Shown here one piece after another: positions 45,255-59,624 of a stretch of DNA of 64,000 bases. How positions within the stretch are numbered: the stretch's first letter is position 1; every line of letters begins with the position of its first letter. The stretch spans positions 103,590 through 167,589 of the forward strand of contig CACKAJ010000003.1 of assembly GCA_902598125.1 (NCBI GenBank), given 5' to 3'. The translations under genes were made by a program, and so were the position numbers. This DNA is from an uncultured Pelagibacteraceae bacterium. GTDB lineage: Bacteria > Pseudomonadota > Alphaproteobacteria > Pelagibacterales > Pelagibacteraceae. The notes beneath the pieces are model-generated. The model was not told the DNA's origin. It worked only from the letters and a program-made list of their open reading frames with translations, and ran no database searches.

Positions 45255-46325
45255 GTGAAAACAAAAATAAATTCTAATTTCTGGAAAAATAAAAAAGTTT
45301 TCGTTACTGGTCATACTGGATTTAAGGGTAGCTGGCTTTGTATAATTTTAAATCTTTTAGGAGCAAAAATAACAGGATATGCTTTAAAACCAAAATCAAA
45401 CCCAAACCTTTTTAAACTTGCAAAAGTAGGAAATTTAATTAATAAATCAATTATTGCTGATGTTCGGGATTTTAAAAGGCTTAATAAAGAAATTAAAAAA
45501 TCGAACTCTTCAATTTTATTTCATTTAGCTGCACAGCCTCTTGTTAGATATTCTTATCTTGAGCCTAAAGAAACATTTGATACAAATTTTAATGGGACTT
45601 TAAATATTCTTGAATCAGTTAGAAGAATAAAAAAAGTAAAGACTTCAATAATAATAACTACAGATAAAGTTTATGACATTTCAAAAAATAAAATCTTTAA
45701 AGAAACTGACATTTTAGGGGGGATAGATCCTTACAGCGCATCAAAAGTTTGCTGTGAATACTTGTTTACTTCTTATATGAGTTCTTTTTTTAAAAATTCA
45801 AATTATCAAAGTCTCGCAACTGTTAGAGCAGGTAATGTAATTGGAGGTGGTGATTATTCGGAGGACAGATTAATTCCAGATATTTATCTTTCTGCAAAAA
45901 AAACTAAACAAATAATTTTACGAAATCCAAAATCAGTTAGACCTTGGCAACATGTTCTGGAGCCTTTGAGTGGATATTTAATACTAGCTGAAAAACTTTA
46001 TAAAAATAAATTAAAAAACCAAGATCAAAATTGGAATTTTGGTCCAAATATTAGTAGTTGTAAACCTGTAAAATATGTAGCTGAAAAATTTGCTAGGGCA
46101 CTAGGCCTAAAATTAAAAACAATCAAATTTAGATCTAAGTCATTTTCATCTGAAACAGACTTATTAAGATTAAACAACTATAAAGCTAAAAAATTTTTAA
46201 ATTGGCACCCAAAATGGAAACTTAACAAATCAATTGATAAAATACTTGAATGGAATAGTGTAAAAAATAAAAATAATGCGTTAAAAGTTTGTCAAAAACA
46301 AATTATAGAATTTCTAGAAGATTAA
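45255..46325 (+). CDS. rfbG: CDP-glucose 4,6-dehydratase
   Basis: KVFVTGHTGFKGSWLCIILNLLGAKITGYALKP...ADVRDFKRL...HLAAQPLVRYSYLEPKETFDTN...GGIDPYSASKVCCEYL; GTG start. Confidence 0.92.
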   Translation: MKTKINSNFWKNKKVFVTGHTGFKGSWLCIILNLLGAKITGYALKPKSNPNLFKLAKVGNLINKSIIADVRDFKRLNKEIKKSNSSILFHLAAQPLVRYSYLEPKETFDTNFNGTLNILESVRRIKKVKTSIIITTDKVYDISKNKIFKETDILGGIDPYSASKVCCEYLFTSYMSSFFKNSNYQSLATVRAGNVIGGGDYSEDRLIPDIYLSAKKTKQIILRNPKSVRPWQHVLEPLSGYLILAEKLYKNKLKNQDQNWNFGPNISSCKPVKYVAEKFARALGLKLKTIKFRSKSFSSETDLLRLNNYKAKKFLNWHPKWKLNKSIDKILEWNSVKNKNNALKVCQKQIIEFLED

Positions 46326-46341
46326 ATAGCAAAAAAATTAT

Positions 46342-47289
46342 ATGAAACTCACAAAAGAACAAAAACAAGAAATCACAGATCAACAAGCACAAAAAAATAC
46401 AACAAAAAGGGTAACTTCACCTGCTTTAGAAAAGATTTTATACGAGGCAATACCAGTTTTAGATCATGGATTTGTTAGAGTGGTAGATTATATGGGTGAT
46501 GACAGCTCTATTGTTCAGTCAGCAAGAGTTTCTTATGGAAAAGGAACTAAAAAAGTTTCAACAGATGAAGGTTTAATAAAATACTTAATGAGGCATTGGC
46601 ACTCAACACCGTTTGAAATGTGTGAAATTAAATACCATGTTAAATTACCAATTTTTATTGCTCGTCAGTGGATTAGACATAGAACAGCAAATGTTAATGA
46701 ATATTCTGCTAGATATTCGATTTTAGATAAGGAATTTTATATTCCAGCTAAAGATCAATTGTCTGCACAGTCGACCTCTAACAGACAAGGAAGAGGAGAT
46801 TTAATCAAGGGTGCTCAAGCTGATGAAGTTTTAAAGATTTTAAAAGATGATGCTACAAGGACTTATGACAACTATGAAAAAATGTTAAACGAAAGATTTG
46901 ATGGTAGTACAATAGATGAAAGTAAGTCAGGTTTAGCAAGAGAACTTGCTAGAATGAATCTTACTTTAAATTCCTACACTCAGTGGTATTGGAAAACTGA
47001 TCTTTTGAATCTTTTAAATTTTTTATTTTTGAGAGCTGATAGTCATGCGCAGTATGAAATAAGAGTTTATGCTGAGGCTATGTTAAATACAGTACAAAAA
47101 TGGGTTCCAATTACCCATGCAGCATTTTTAGATTACAGAGTGGGAGCTGTTCATGTTTCTGCTAAGGGAAAAAAAGTAATTCAGCAAATGGCAAAAGGTG
47201 AAAAAGTAAGTCATGAAAGTTCAGGTCTCTCAAAAAGAGAGTGGAATGAATTAATGAGTTCTTTTGATTTTAAAGAAGAGATTGTTTAA
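46342..47289 (+). CDS. thyX: flavin-dependent thymidylate synthase
   Basis: ThyX motif [15 protein letters not shown] (RHRx7S). Confidence 0.96.
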   Translation: MKLTKEQKQEITDQQAQKNTTKRVTSPALEKILYEAIPVLDHGFVRVVDYMGDDSSIVQSARVSYGKGTKKVSTDEGLIKYLMRHWHSTPFEMCEIKYHVKLPIFIARQWIRHRTANVNEYSARYSILDKEFYIPAKDQLSAQSTSNRQGRGDLIKGAQADEVLKILKDDATRTYDNYEKMLNERFDGSTIDESKSGLARELARMNLTLNSYTQWYWKTDLLNLLNFLFLRADSHAQYEIRVYAEAMLNTVQKWVPITHAAFLDYRVGAVHVSAKGKKVIQQMAKGEKVSHESSGLSKREWNELMSSFDFKEEIV

Positions 47290-48097
47290 TTTTTTCAGCT
47301 ATATTTTTAAATAACTTTGAAACCTCATGATTAGGGTCAGAATGTGTTAATGGTTCACCTTTGTCAGCCGAATTTCTTAAATCTTGGTGAATAGGAAGGT
47401 GACCTAAAAAATCTTTATTAAATTCTTTAGCAGTTTTTTCAACACCACTTTCTCCAAAAATTTTATATTTTTTTTTATCATCGCCCTTAAAATAACTCAT
47501 GTTATCAATTAATCCTAAAATTTTTACACCTGTTTTTTCAAACATTTGGATTCCTCTTTTAACATCTAATAAAGCCAAATCTTGAGGAGTTGAAACAATT
47601 ATCGCTCCATCAACTTTTACTTCTTGCGCAAACGTTAATTGGGTATCGCCAGTTCCAGGCGGCATATCAATTATTATCACATCACGATCTTTCCATAATA
47701 CTTTTTGTGTCATAGTTTTAATTGCACTAATCACCATTGGACCTCTCCAAATCATAGGAGTTTGTTCGTCAACTAAAAACCCCATGGACATAAATTGAGC
47801 ATCATATTTTTCTAAAGGAGACATTGCTTTACCATCTTCACTTTTTGGCTTTTCATTTAAGTTAATTAATTTTGGCAAAGATGGTCCATAAACATCTGCG
47901 TCCAAAATACCGATTTTTAATCCTAAATTTTGTAAAGCAAATGCGAGATTAATTGCGACCGTAGATTTTCCCACACCACCTTTTGCACTTGAAACTAATA
48001 TTGTATTTTTAGTCCCATATATTGGAGTTTTGGTAAATTGCTTAGGAGCAAGCTTTTCTTTCATTGTTTTGCTCATTTCTACTTTTTTTTCAGACAT
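47270..48097 (-). CDS. mrp: Mrp/ApbC family P-loop ATPase
   Basis: [53 protein letters not shown]. Confidence 0.95.
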   Translation of the reverse strand: MSEKKVEMSKTMKEKLAPKQFTKTPIYGTKNTILVSSAKGGVGKSTVAINLAFALQNLGLKIGILDADVYGPSLPKLINLNEKPKSEDGKAMSPLEKYDAQFMSMGFLVDEQTPMIWRGPMVISAIKTMTQKVLWKDRDVIIIDMPPGTGDTQLTFAQEVKVDGAIIVSTPQDLALLDVKRGIQMFEKTGVKILGLIDNMSYFKGDDKKKYKIFGESGVEKTAKEFNKDFLGHLPIHQDLRNSADKGEPLTHSDPNHEVSKLFKNIAEKIKQSLL

Positions 48098-48151
48098 AAT
48101 ATCGCTCTTACATAACTTGTTTTTGCAGTAAAAGTCACTATATAAAGTGTC

Positions 48152-49267
48152 ATGAGTTTCAAAGACAAGATTTTTAAAAATCAGTCTCCGTGGGGATCGC
48201 CTCCTCCGGGTGGAGGCGGACGTATGCCTGGTGGAAATGGTTCAGGTTCAAGACAAGATCCACCAAATCTTGACGATATAATTAAAAATTTTCAAAAAAC
48301 AATAAATAAATTTTCGGGTGGCAAATCTGGAGGATCAAAACCGATAATAATTGGTCTATTAATTCTTTTAGGGCTATATATTGCAAGCGGTCTTTACAGG
48401 GTATTACCAGATGAGCAAGGCGTAGTTTTAAGATTCGGTAAATTTGTAAATACAACACAACCAGGATTGCACTATCATTTACCAATGCCAATAGAGAGAG
48501 TGCTGACTCCTAAAGTTACAAAAGTAAATAGAGTTGATGTTGGTTTCAGACCTGCGAGCGATAGCGGAAGATCTTCTGGAGTTGGAAACGTTCCTGAAGA
48601 AAGTTTGATGCTTACTGGGGATGAAAACATTGTAGATATTAATTACTCTGTATTCTGGGTTATAAAAGATGCTGGTAAGTTTTTATTTAACATTCAAAGC
48701 CCAGTTGAAACAGTAAAAGCAACTTCAGAGACAGCAATGAGGGAAGTTATTGCAAAAAATAATATTCAAACAATTTTAACTGAAGGAAGAGCAAATATTG
48801 AAGTTGAGGTACAAGAAATTACTCAAATGATTTTAGATGAATACGAGTCAGGTATTCAAATTACTCAAGTACAAACCCAACAAGCCGACCCACCTGAACA
48901 AGTTATTGATGCATTTAGGGACGTACAAGCAGCTCGAGCTGATAGAGAAAGATCAAAAAATGAAGCTGAAGCATATGCCAATGATGTTATTCCAAGAGCG
49001 CGAGGAGAAGCAGAACAAGTTTTACAACAAGCAGAAGCTTATAAAAAAGAAGTAGTTGCAAAAGCAGAGGGTGAAGCTAGCAGATTTCTAGCAATTTACA
49101 ATGAATACAAAAATGCAAAACAAGTAACTCAAGAAAGAATGTATTTAGAAACAATGGAAAAAGTTTTGGCTGATATTGATAAAGTAATTATAGATAAAGA
49201 GTCTGGATCGGGTGTTGTTCCTTACTTACCTTTACCTGAATTAAAAAAATCAGGAGGAAATAATTAA
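48152..49267 (+). CDS. hflK: FtsH protease modulator HflK
   Basis: Gly-rich N-terminus, TM, SPFH domain; upstream of hflC. Confidence 0.95.
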   Translation: MSFKDKIFKNQSPWGSPPPGGGGRMPGGNGSGSRQDPPNLDDIIKNFQKTINKFSGGKSGGSKPIIIGLLILLGLYIASGLYRVLPDEQGVVLRFGKFVNTTQPGLHYHLPMPIERVLTPKVTKVNRVDVGFRPASDSGRSSGVGNVPEESLMLTGDENIVDINYSVFWVIKDAGKFLFNIQSPVETVKATSETAMREVIAKNNIQTILTEGRANIEVEVQEITQMILDEYESGIQITQVQTQQADPPEQVIDAFRDVQAARADRERSKNEAEAYANDVIPRARGEAEQVLQQAEAYKKEVVAKAEGEASRFLAIYNEYKNAKQVTQERMYLETMEKVLADIDKVIIDKESGSGVVPYLPLPELKKSGGNN

Positions 49268-50142
49268 TGAGAGGTATTAAACTTATAATTCCAGCAATAA
49301 TATTAATTGCAATTGTTGTGTTTCAATCTTTATTTATCGTTCAAGAAATTAGCCAAGCAATCGTACTTCAATTTGGTGATCCTAAAAAAATTGTTACTAA
49401 AGCTGGATTGAATTTTAAATTACCATTCATACAAAACGTTGTTTTCTTAGATAAAAGAATTTTAAATTTGGACAATGATCCAGAAGAAGTAATTGCTGCC
49501 GATCAGAAGCGTTTAATTGTAGATGCAATCGCAAGGTTTAAGATTGTAGATCCTTTAAAATTTTATATTTCAGTTGGAAATGAAAGAGTTGCAAGATCAA
49601 GACTTTCAACAATTATAAATTCAAGGATAAGGGGTGTTTTAGGTAAACAAGAATTAGCAACACTTCTATCAACGGATAGAACAAAACAGATGGCAATAAT
49701 TCAAAATGATGTAAACACTGAAGCTCAAAATTTTGGAATTGAAATTGTTGATGTGAGAATTAAAAGAGCTGATTTACCTCCAGCAAACAGTGAGGCAATT
49801 TATAAAAGAATGCAGACAGAAAGAGAGAGAGAGGCAAAAGAATTTAGAGCGCAGGGTGCAGAGATTGCTCAAAAAATTAGATCAACAGCAGATAAAGATG
49901 TTACTGTTATTTTAGCTCAGGCCAATAAAAAATCAGAAATCATGAAAGGTGAGGGCGATGGAGAAAGAAATAAAATTTTTGCCAATGCGTTTGGACGAGA
50001 CCCTCAGTTTTTTGCATTTTACAGAGCAATGCAGGCTTATGAAAAAGCTTTGATAGGCGGAGAGACTTCACTAGTTTTATCTCCCGATAGTGAATTCTTT
50101 AAATTTTTTGGTAAGTCAATTAAACCAAATATTAAAAGATAA
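49267..50142 (+). CDS. hflC: FtsH protease modulator HflC
   Basis: SPFH domain, EISQAIVLQFGDPKKIVTKAGLNFKLPF; follows hflK. Confidence 0.95.
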   Translation: MRGIKLIIPAIILIAIVVFQSLFIVQEISQAIVLQFGDPKKIVTKAGLNFKLPFIQNVVFLDKRILNLDNDPEEVIAADQKRLIVDAIARFKIVDPLKFYISVGNERVARSRLSTIINSRIRGVLGKQELATLLSTDRTKQMAIIQNDVNTEAQNFGIEIVDVRIKRADLPPANSEAIYKRMQTEREREAKEFRAQGAEIAQKIRSTADKDVTVILAQANKKSEIMKGEGDGERNKIFANAFGRDPQFFAFYRAMQAYEKALIGGETSLVLSPDSEFFKFFGKSIKPNIKR

Positions 50143-50154
50143 ATAAATCACTCT

Positions 50155-50340
50155 GTGAAAGAGCTTATTACTGCAATTGGATTGCTTTTTTTCATAGAGG
50201 GTCTTTTACTTGCCATTTTCCCGTCAAGAATAAAAAATATGTTAGAGGTGATTAAGAATACGCCAGAAAACAAACTAAGATCATTCGGACTGTTTTTTTT
50301 GATTATTGGTTTTTTAATAATTTGGTATATAAAAAATTAA
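50155..50340 (+). CDS. DUF2065-family small membrane protein
   Basis: 61 aa, two TM segments, KELITAIGLLFFIEGLLLAIFPSRIKNMLEVI; standard hflC neighbour; GTG start. Confidence 0.85.
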   Translation: MKELITAIGLLFFIEGLLLAIFPSRIKNMLEVIKNTPENKLRSFGLFFLIIGFLIIWYIKN

Positions 50341-50341
50341 T

Positions 50342-51745
50342 ATGAAACTATTTAAAAAGATATTTTTTTTAATAATAATTTTTAATTTTTCATTCATTCA
50401 AGCTAAAGCCGTTCCTAGCTCATTTGCAGATTTAGCAGAAAAATTAATGCCATCAGTGGTCAATATTTCAACAACTCAAACTGTAAAAACAACAACTAAT
50501 CAATTTCCTTTTCAGTTTCCTCCAGGATCACCATTTGGTGAAATGTTTAAAGATTTTGAAAGACCTACGGAGAGAAAAGCCTCGTCTTTAGGATCTGGTT
50601 TTATAATTAAAGAAGATGGTATCGTAATTACAAACAATCATGTGATTGCCAATGCAGAGGATATTTTAATACGAGTTGGTGACAAAGAATATAATGCAGA
50701 AGTCTTAGGAGCAGACCCTTATATGGATCTTGCGGTTTTGAAAATGAAGACTAAAGATAAATTTAAACCTGTGCGGTTTGGTGACTCAACTAAAGCAAGA
50801 GTGGGTGACTGGGTCGTAGCTATTGGTAATCCTTTTGGTTTAGGAGGTACTGTTACCTCTGGAATTATTTCAGCAAGGAATAGACAAATTGGTTTAACGA
50901 GATATGAGGATTTTATTCAAACTGATGCATCAATTAACCAGGGAAATTCCGGCGGTCCTCTATTTAACCTCAAAGGAGAAGTAATCGGAGTTAATACTGC
51001 CATCATAGCCCCAGGTCAATCAGGATCAATCGGAATTGGATTTGCAATTCCAGCTAATGCTGCATCTAATGTAATTGATCAATTGATAAAATTTGGTGAA
51101 ACAAAAAGAGGATGGTTAGGAGTAAGAATTCAAGAAGTAACAAAAGAAATAGCAGATGTTGAAAAACTAAAAAAACCTGAGGGAGCCCTCGTGGCAAGTG
51201 TTGGACAAAATAGTCCAGCAGAAAAAGCAGGAATTAAAGCAGGTGATATCATTTTAGAATTTGATGGAAAAAAAATAAATACAATGAAAAAACTTCCTAA
51301 CGTTGTTGCAAGTACAGAAGTAGGAAAAAGTGTAGAGCTTAAAATTTGGAGAAATAAAAAACTAATTTCAAAAAGATTAACTCTAGGAAGACTTGAAACT
51401 TCAGAAGAATTTAAAGAAACAAAACCAAAAATTGTTAAAAAAGATGTAGATATTCAAAGTTTAAAAATTGCAGTTAGAGATTTAAATGATCAAGATATCT
51501 CTAATAGAGATTTAAACAAAAAAACTGAAGGCGTTGTAATAACTGATATTTCTAATCGGAGTCCTCTAGCGAATCTTTTGAATGTAAACGATATAATCAT
51601 AGAAGTTCAAAAAACTTCTGTAAAAAATTCTTCAGACTTGAATAAAATTGTAAATAGCATTTTTAAAAAAGGTGAAAAAACTTTATTATTGACTATAATA
51701 AACAATAACAATCGAAGAAGATACCTTGGTGTAAAGATAAATTAA
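50342..51745 (+). CDS. degP: DegP/HtrA-type periplasmic serine protease (Do family)
   Basis: GSGFIIKEDGIVITNNHVI, DLAVLK, DASINQGNSGGPLFNLKGEVIGVNTAI; two PDZ-like regions. Confidence 0.95.
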   Translation: MKLFKKIFFLIIIFNFSFIQAKAVPSSFADLAEKLMPSVVNISTTQTVKTTTNQFPFQFPPGSPFGEMFKDFERPTERKASSLGSGFIIKEDGIVITNNHVIANAEDILIRVGDKEYNAEVLGADPYMDLAVLKMKTKDKFKPVRFGDSTKARVGDWVVAIGNPFGLGGTVTSGIISARNRQIGLTRYEDFIQTDASINQGNSGGPLFNLKGEVIGVNTAIIAPGQSGSIGIGFAIPANAASNVIDQLIKFGETKRGWLGVRIQEVTKEIADVEKLKKPEGALVASVGQNSPAEKAGIKAGDIILEFDGKKINTMKKLPNVVASTEVGKSVELKIWRNKKLISKRLTLGRLETSEEFKETKPKIVKKDVDIQSLKIAVRDLNDQDISNRDLNKKTEGVVITDISNRSPLANLLNVNDIIIEVQKTSVKNSSDLNKIVNSIFKKGEKTLLLTIINNNNRRRYLGVKIN

Positions 51746-51746
51746 T

Positions 51747-52664
51747 TTGTCAAAAAAAATAATTCTTTTAGCGGGACCTACAGCTTCAGGAAAATCAAAA
51801 CTAGCTATCTATTTAGCAAAAAAAATAAATGGAGAAATAATAAATGCAGATAGTATGCAAATTTATAAAGAATTTTCCATTTTATCCTCTAGGCCAAAAA
51901 GATCTGAAACTATAAAAATTAAACATCATTTGTATGGCATAGTTTCAGTTAAAAAATATTTCTCGGCAGGCGATTGGCTTAAAGAAGCGAAAAAAAAAGT
52001 AAATTCATGCTTAAAGAATAAAAAAGTTCCAATTATTGTTGGGGGCACTGGTTTATATTTTAACACTATTACAAGGGGAATTAGTAAAATCCCAGATATA
52101 GACATTAAAACAAGAAAAAAAGTGAGAGTTTTATTTAAAAAACTCGGCTTTAAAAAGTTTTATGAAAAACTTTTAGTACTAGATCCTAAAGTTAAAAATA
52201 GAATAAATCCAAAAGACTCCCAAAGGATACAAAGAGCCTTTGAAGTAAAACTTAAAACGAAAAAGTCTTTGTTTGACTGGTTCGCTAAAACGAAATCAGA
52301 TTTTTTGGATTTCGATTTAAGAAAAGTTTTTATTGATATTCCAAGGATAGATCTACTTCCGAATATTTCAAAAAGAACAGAACTTATGTTTAAGGAAAAT
52401 TGCATAAAAGAGGTAAAAAAATTTAATTCAATGAGGTTGAATAAAAACCTATCAGCCAATAAATTGATAGGAGTTCAAGAAATTAATCAATTTATTAAAG
52501 ACAGTATCTCATTAGACGAATGTAAAGAGCTTATCAATATTAAGACAAGACAGTACGCTAAAAGACAAAATACATGGGCTCGGGGACATATGAAGAATTG
52601 GAACAAGCTATATTCCAAAAATTTCTCTATTCTTTTAAAAAAAACATTAAAAGTCATCAGCTAA
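51747..52664 (+). CDS. miaA: tRNA dimethylallyltransferase
   Basis: ILLAGPTASGKSKLAIYLAKKINGEIINADSMQIYKEFSILSSRP, GGTGLYFNTITRGI; TTG start. Confidence 0.95.
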   Translation: MSKKIILLAGPTASGKSKLAIYLAKKINGEIINADSMQIYKEFSILSSRPKRSETIKIKHHLYGIVSVKKYFSAGDWLKEAKKKVNSCLKNKKVPIIVGGTGLYFNTITRGISKIPDIDIKTRKKVRVLFKKLGFKKFYEKLLVLDPKVKNRINPKDSQRIQRAFEVKLKTKKSLFDWFAKTKSDFLDFDLRKVFIDIPRIDLLPNISKRTELMFKENCIKEVKKFNSMRLNKNLSANKLIGVQEINQFIKDSISLDECKELINIKTRQYAKRQNTWARGHMKNWNKLYSKNFSILLKKTLKVIS

Positions 52665-52701
52665 AACTTGACGGTTGGTATTTCTAGGCTAGATTGTATG
52701 A

Positions 52702-54471
52702 ATGCCAAAATTATTCAGTGGTGCGGAAATAGTATTTAAAGCATTGGAAGACCAAAAAGTTGAGTATATTTTTGGTTATCCAGGGGGAGCTGTGCTTCCA
52801 ATTTATGATGAATTAAAAAATCATAAATCAATCAAACATATTTTAGCTAGACATGAACAAGGTGCAGGCCATGCTGCAGAAGGCTACGCAAGATCAAGTG
52901 GTAAGCCTGGAGTTTTATTAGTTACATCAGGTCCAGGAGCAACAAATGCAGTTACAGCTTTGACTGATGCTTATATGGACTCAATTCCTGTAGTTTGCAT
53001 TTCAGGACAGGTTCCAACTCATTTAATTGGAACAGATGCATTTCAAGAATGTGATACAACAGGAATCACAAGACCATGTACAAAACATAATTGGTTAGTG
53101 AAAGACGTAAATGATTTAGCAGACATCATGAACCAAGCTTTTAAAATTGCAACAACTGGTCGACCGGGACCTGTTTTAGTTGATATTCCCAAAGATATCC
53201 AATTCAACAAAGGTATTTATAAGGTAAGTAAAAACAAATTAGAAAAAAAATTGAATGGCGCCATCTCGAATAAAATAAATTTAAAAAATGTAGATAAATT
53301 TATTGAGATGATCAAAAAATCATCTAAACCAATTTTTTATACAGGTGGTGGAGTAATTAATTCAGGTCCAAAAGCAAGTGAACTTTTAAGAGATCTAGTT
53401 TCAATAACTGGTTTTCCTATTACTTCTACTCTTCAAGGTTTAGGAGCATACCCTGGCGATGATCCTCAATTTTTAGGAATGCTTGGAATGCACGGAACTT
53501 ATGAAGCTAATAATGCTATGCATGATTGTGATCTGATGATTAATATCGGAGCAAGATTTGATGACAGAATAACAGGAAAAATTGACGAGTTTTCCCCGAA
53601 GTCAAAAAAAATTCATATTGATATAGATCCATCTTCAATTGGAAAAAATGTAAAAGTTGATTTAGCTATCACAAGCGATGTAACAGAATTGTTACAAGCA
53701 GTTATAAAAAGATTTAAGGAAAAAAATAAAAATTTTATCGACTCAAATAAACAAAAAACTGCAAAATGGTGGAGCCAAATTGACAAATGGAGAGAAAAAA
53801 AATCTTTAAACTTTATCAACAGCAAGGAAACTATTAAACCACAGCATGCTGTACAAAGATTATATGAATTAACAAAACACCAAGACACTTTTGTTACTAC
53901 AGAAGTTGGACAACACCAGATGTGGGCTGCTCAACATTATAAGTTTAATAAACCTAATAGATGGATGACATCTGGAGGTCTAGGCACTATGGGATATGGT
54001 TTACCTGCAGCTATCGGTGTTCAAATTGCTCATCCTAAAAAGCTTGTAGTAGATATAGCTGGTGAAGCTTCAATATTAATGAATATTCAAGAAATGTCGA
54101 CCGCAATACAATATAGACTACCAGTCAAGATTTTTATTTTAAATAATGAATACATGGGAATGGTTCGACAATGGCAAGAATTGTTGCACGATAAAAATTA
54201 TTCTGAAAGTTACACAGAAGCTTTACCAGATTTTGTTAAGTTAGCCGAAGCTTATGGCGCAGTTGGTATGAGAGCTAAAACACCTGATGAATTAGATGAA
54301 AAAATCAAAGAAATGATTTCTGTAGATAAACCTGTAATTTTTGATTGTGTAGTAGATAAAGTAGAAAACTGTTATCCAATGATACCTTCTGGAAAACCTC
54401 ATAACCAAATGCTTCTCGGGCCTGAAGACGAAAAAGAAGAAGTTTCAGATGAAGGAAAAACTCTAGTTTAA
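52702..54471 (+). CDS. ilvB: acetolactate synthase large subunit
   Basis: [41 protein letters not shown] motif [14 protein letters not shown]. Confidence 0.97.
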   Translation: MPKLFSGAEIVFKALEDQKVEYIFGYPGGAVLPIYDELKNHKSIKHILARHEQGAGHAAEGYARSSGKPGVLLVTSGPGATNAVTALTDAYMDSIPVVCISGQVPTHLIGTDAFQECDTTGITRPCTKHNWLVKDVNDLADIMNQAFKIATTGRPGPVLVDIPKDIQFNKGIYKVSKNKLEKKLNGAISNKINLKNVDKFIEMIKKSSKPIFYTGGGVINSGPKASELLRDLVSITGFPITSTLQGLGAYPGDDPQFLGMLGMHGTYEANNAMHDCDLMINIGARFDDRITGKIDEFSPKSKKIHIDIDPSSIGKNVKVDLAITSDVTELLQAVIKRFKEKNKNFIDSNKQKTAKWWSQIDKWREKKSLNFINSKETIKPQHAVQRLYELTKHQDTFVTTEVGQHQMWAAQHYKFNKPNRWMTSGGLGTMGYGLPAAIGVQIAHPKKLVVDIAGEASILMNIQEMSTAIQYRLPVKIFILNNEYMGMVRQWQELLHDKNYSESYTEALPDFVKLAEAYGAVGMRAKTPDELDEKIKEMISVDKPVIFDCVVDKVENCYPMIPSGKPHNQMLLGPEDEKEEVSDEGKTLV

Positions 54472-55022
54472 TGCCAAAACCAAAATCAGCATACAGCCAA
54501 CCAACTAAATTTGGAAAAGAGGAACATCATATATTTGTTGTGTGGGTTGATAACGAAGCTGGAGTTTTAGCTAGAGTAATCGGCTTATTTTCTGGCAGAG
54601 GATATAACATTGAGTCACTAGCAGTTGCTGAAGTAGATAAAAAGAAACACGTTTCTAGAATAACTATCGTGACTAAAGGAACACCTGAAGTTATTCAGCA
54701 AATTAAGTTACAGCTAGGAAAACTGATACCGGTTCATAAAGTTGCAGATTTTTCAAGGAATGATCCTGATATAATATTTAAAGAGCTAGCACTCTTTAAG
54801 TTAGTTGGAACCGCCACAAAGCAAAAAAAAGCTAAATTAATGTGCAAAAAATTTAATCCAGTAGTACTAGATAAAACACAAAAGTCTTTTGTAATTCAAG
54901 TGACTGCACTAAGAAGAGACATTGATAAATTGATTGCAAATTTAAAGCCTTTAGGGTTAATTAGCACTTCAAGAACTGGTGCAGTTGCAATGACTAGGGG
55001 AAAAGAAATTTTTACACAATAG
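54471..55022 (+). CDS. ilvH: acetolactate synthase small subunit
   Basis: ACT domain HHIFVVWVDNEAGVLARVIGLFSGRGYNIESLAVAEVDK; overlaps ilvB stop. Confidence 0.95.
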   Translation: MPKPKSAYSQPTKFGKEEHHIFVVWVDNEAGVLARVIGLFSGRGYNIESLAVAEVDKKKHVSRITIVTKGTPEVIQQIKLQLGKLIPVHKVADFSRNDPDIIFKELALFKLVGTATKQKKAKLMCKKFNPVVLDKTQKSFVIQVTALRRDIDKLIANLKPLGLISTSRTGAVAMTRGKEIFTQ

Positions 55023-56051
<1,029 letters not shown>

Positions 56052-56148
56052 CCCAATCTGACTCATTAATAGCTCTTATTGAATATATAATAATTTGCAA
56101 ATTCTATCTTTGATTGTATTATGAGAAACTTTTGAATTTACAAATGTT

Positions 56149-58760
<2,612 letters not shown>

Positions 58761-58778
58761 TTTGTCTTTACAAAAAAA

Positions 58779-59624
58779 ATGTCAGTTAGTAGAGATGATT
58801 TTAGTATAGCTTTTCGTTCAGCTCTTTTACAAAGAGGAGCAACTCAAAAATTTTCAATTTTCTCTCTTATAATTGTAGCTTTAGTAGTGTTCTTTTTAGA
58901 TGTTTATGGATTTACTGCGGTAAAAACAGCAAGAAGTTTTATCAATGATGTTGTTTATAGAGTAACGTATTTAGTATCTGCTCCAACAAGATTATTTCCA
59001 GGTATTAATCAGGGAATTGCAAATCATTTTAATTTAAAAAAAGAAAACGAAGAATTAAGACAAGTCATAGAGCGATATAAATCTCTTGATCTGAACCTAG
59101 AATATATATCAAATGAAAATAAAAATTTGAAAAAAGTTTTAGATACTGAAGATGTAGAAAGCGTTTCGAATGTAGTCTTAGCTAAAGTTTTAGTTGATCG
59201 GAATAGTCCATTCTTAAAATCAATTATTATTAATAAAGGAAGTAGAGAGGGCATAATAAAAGGAATGCCTGTTACTCAAAACAAATATTTGGTTGGACGT
59301 ATTGTTGAGACTAATTATTTATCATCAAGAGTGTTATTATTAAATGACTTAAATAGTAGAATTCCAGTAACATTTGATGAAAAAAGTACCCAAGCAATTT
59401 TAACAGGAGGCGGTACGCGTAAACCTACACTGTCTTACTTACCTGAAGATTATCAATTTGAAGAAGACATTACAGTATTTGCTTCTGGAAAAGATGGAAT
59501 TTTCAATGCTGGTACTCCTATTGGAAAAACTAAAGATAATGGAGAAGTAAAGTTATTTGTAGACCCTAACCAGTTGTCGTTTGTAACAGTTAATTTAATT
59601 AAACCAACTAAGGAAGTTTTTTAA
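58779..59624 (+). CDS. mreC: rod shape-determining protein MreC
   Basis: TM then coiled coil then beta domain (VDRNSPFLKSIIINKGSREGIIKGMPV); follows mreB. Confidence 0.94.
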   Translation: MSVSRDDFSIAFRSALLQRGATQKFSIFSLIIVALVVFFLDVYGFTAVKTARSFINDVVYRVTYLVSAPTRLFPGINQGIANHFNLKKENEELRQVIERYKSLDLNLEYISNENKNLKKVLDTEDVESVSNVVLAKVLVDRNSPFLKSIIINKGSREGIIKGMPVTQNKYLVGRIVETNYLSSRVLLLNDLNSRIPVTFDEKSTQAILTGGGTRKPTLSYLPEDYQFEEDITVFASGKDGIFNAGTPIGKTKDNGEVKLFVDPNQLSFVTVNLIKPTKEVF

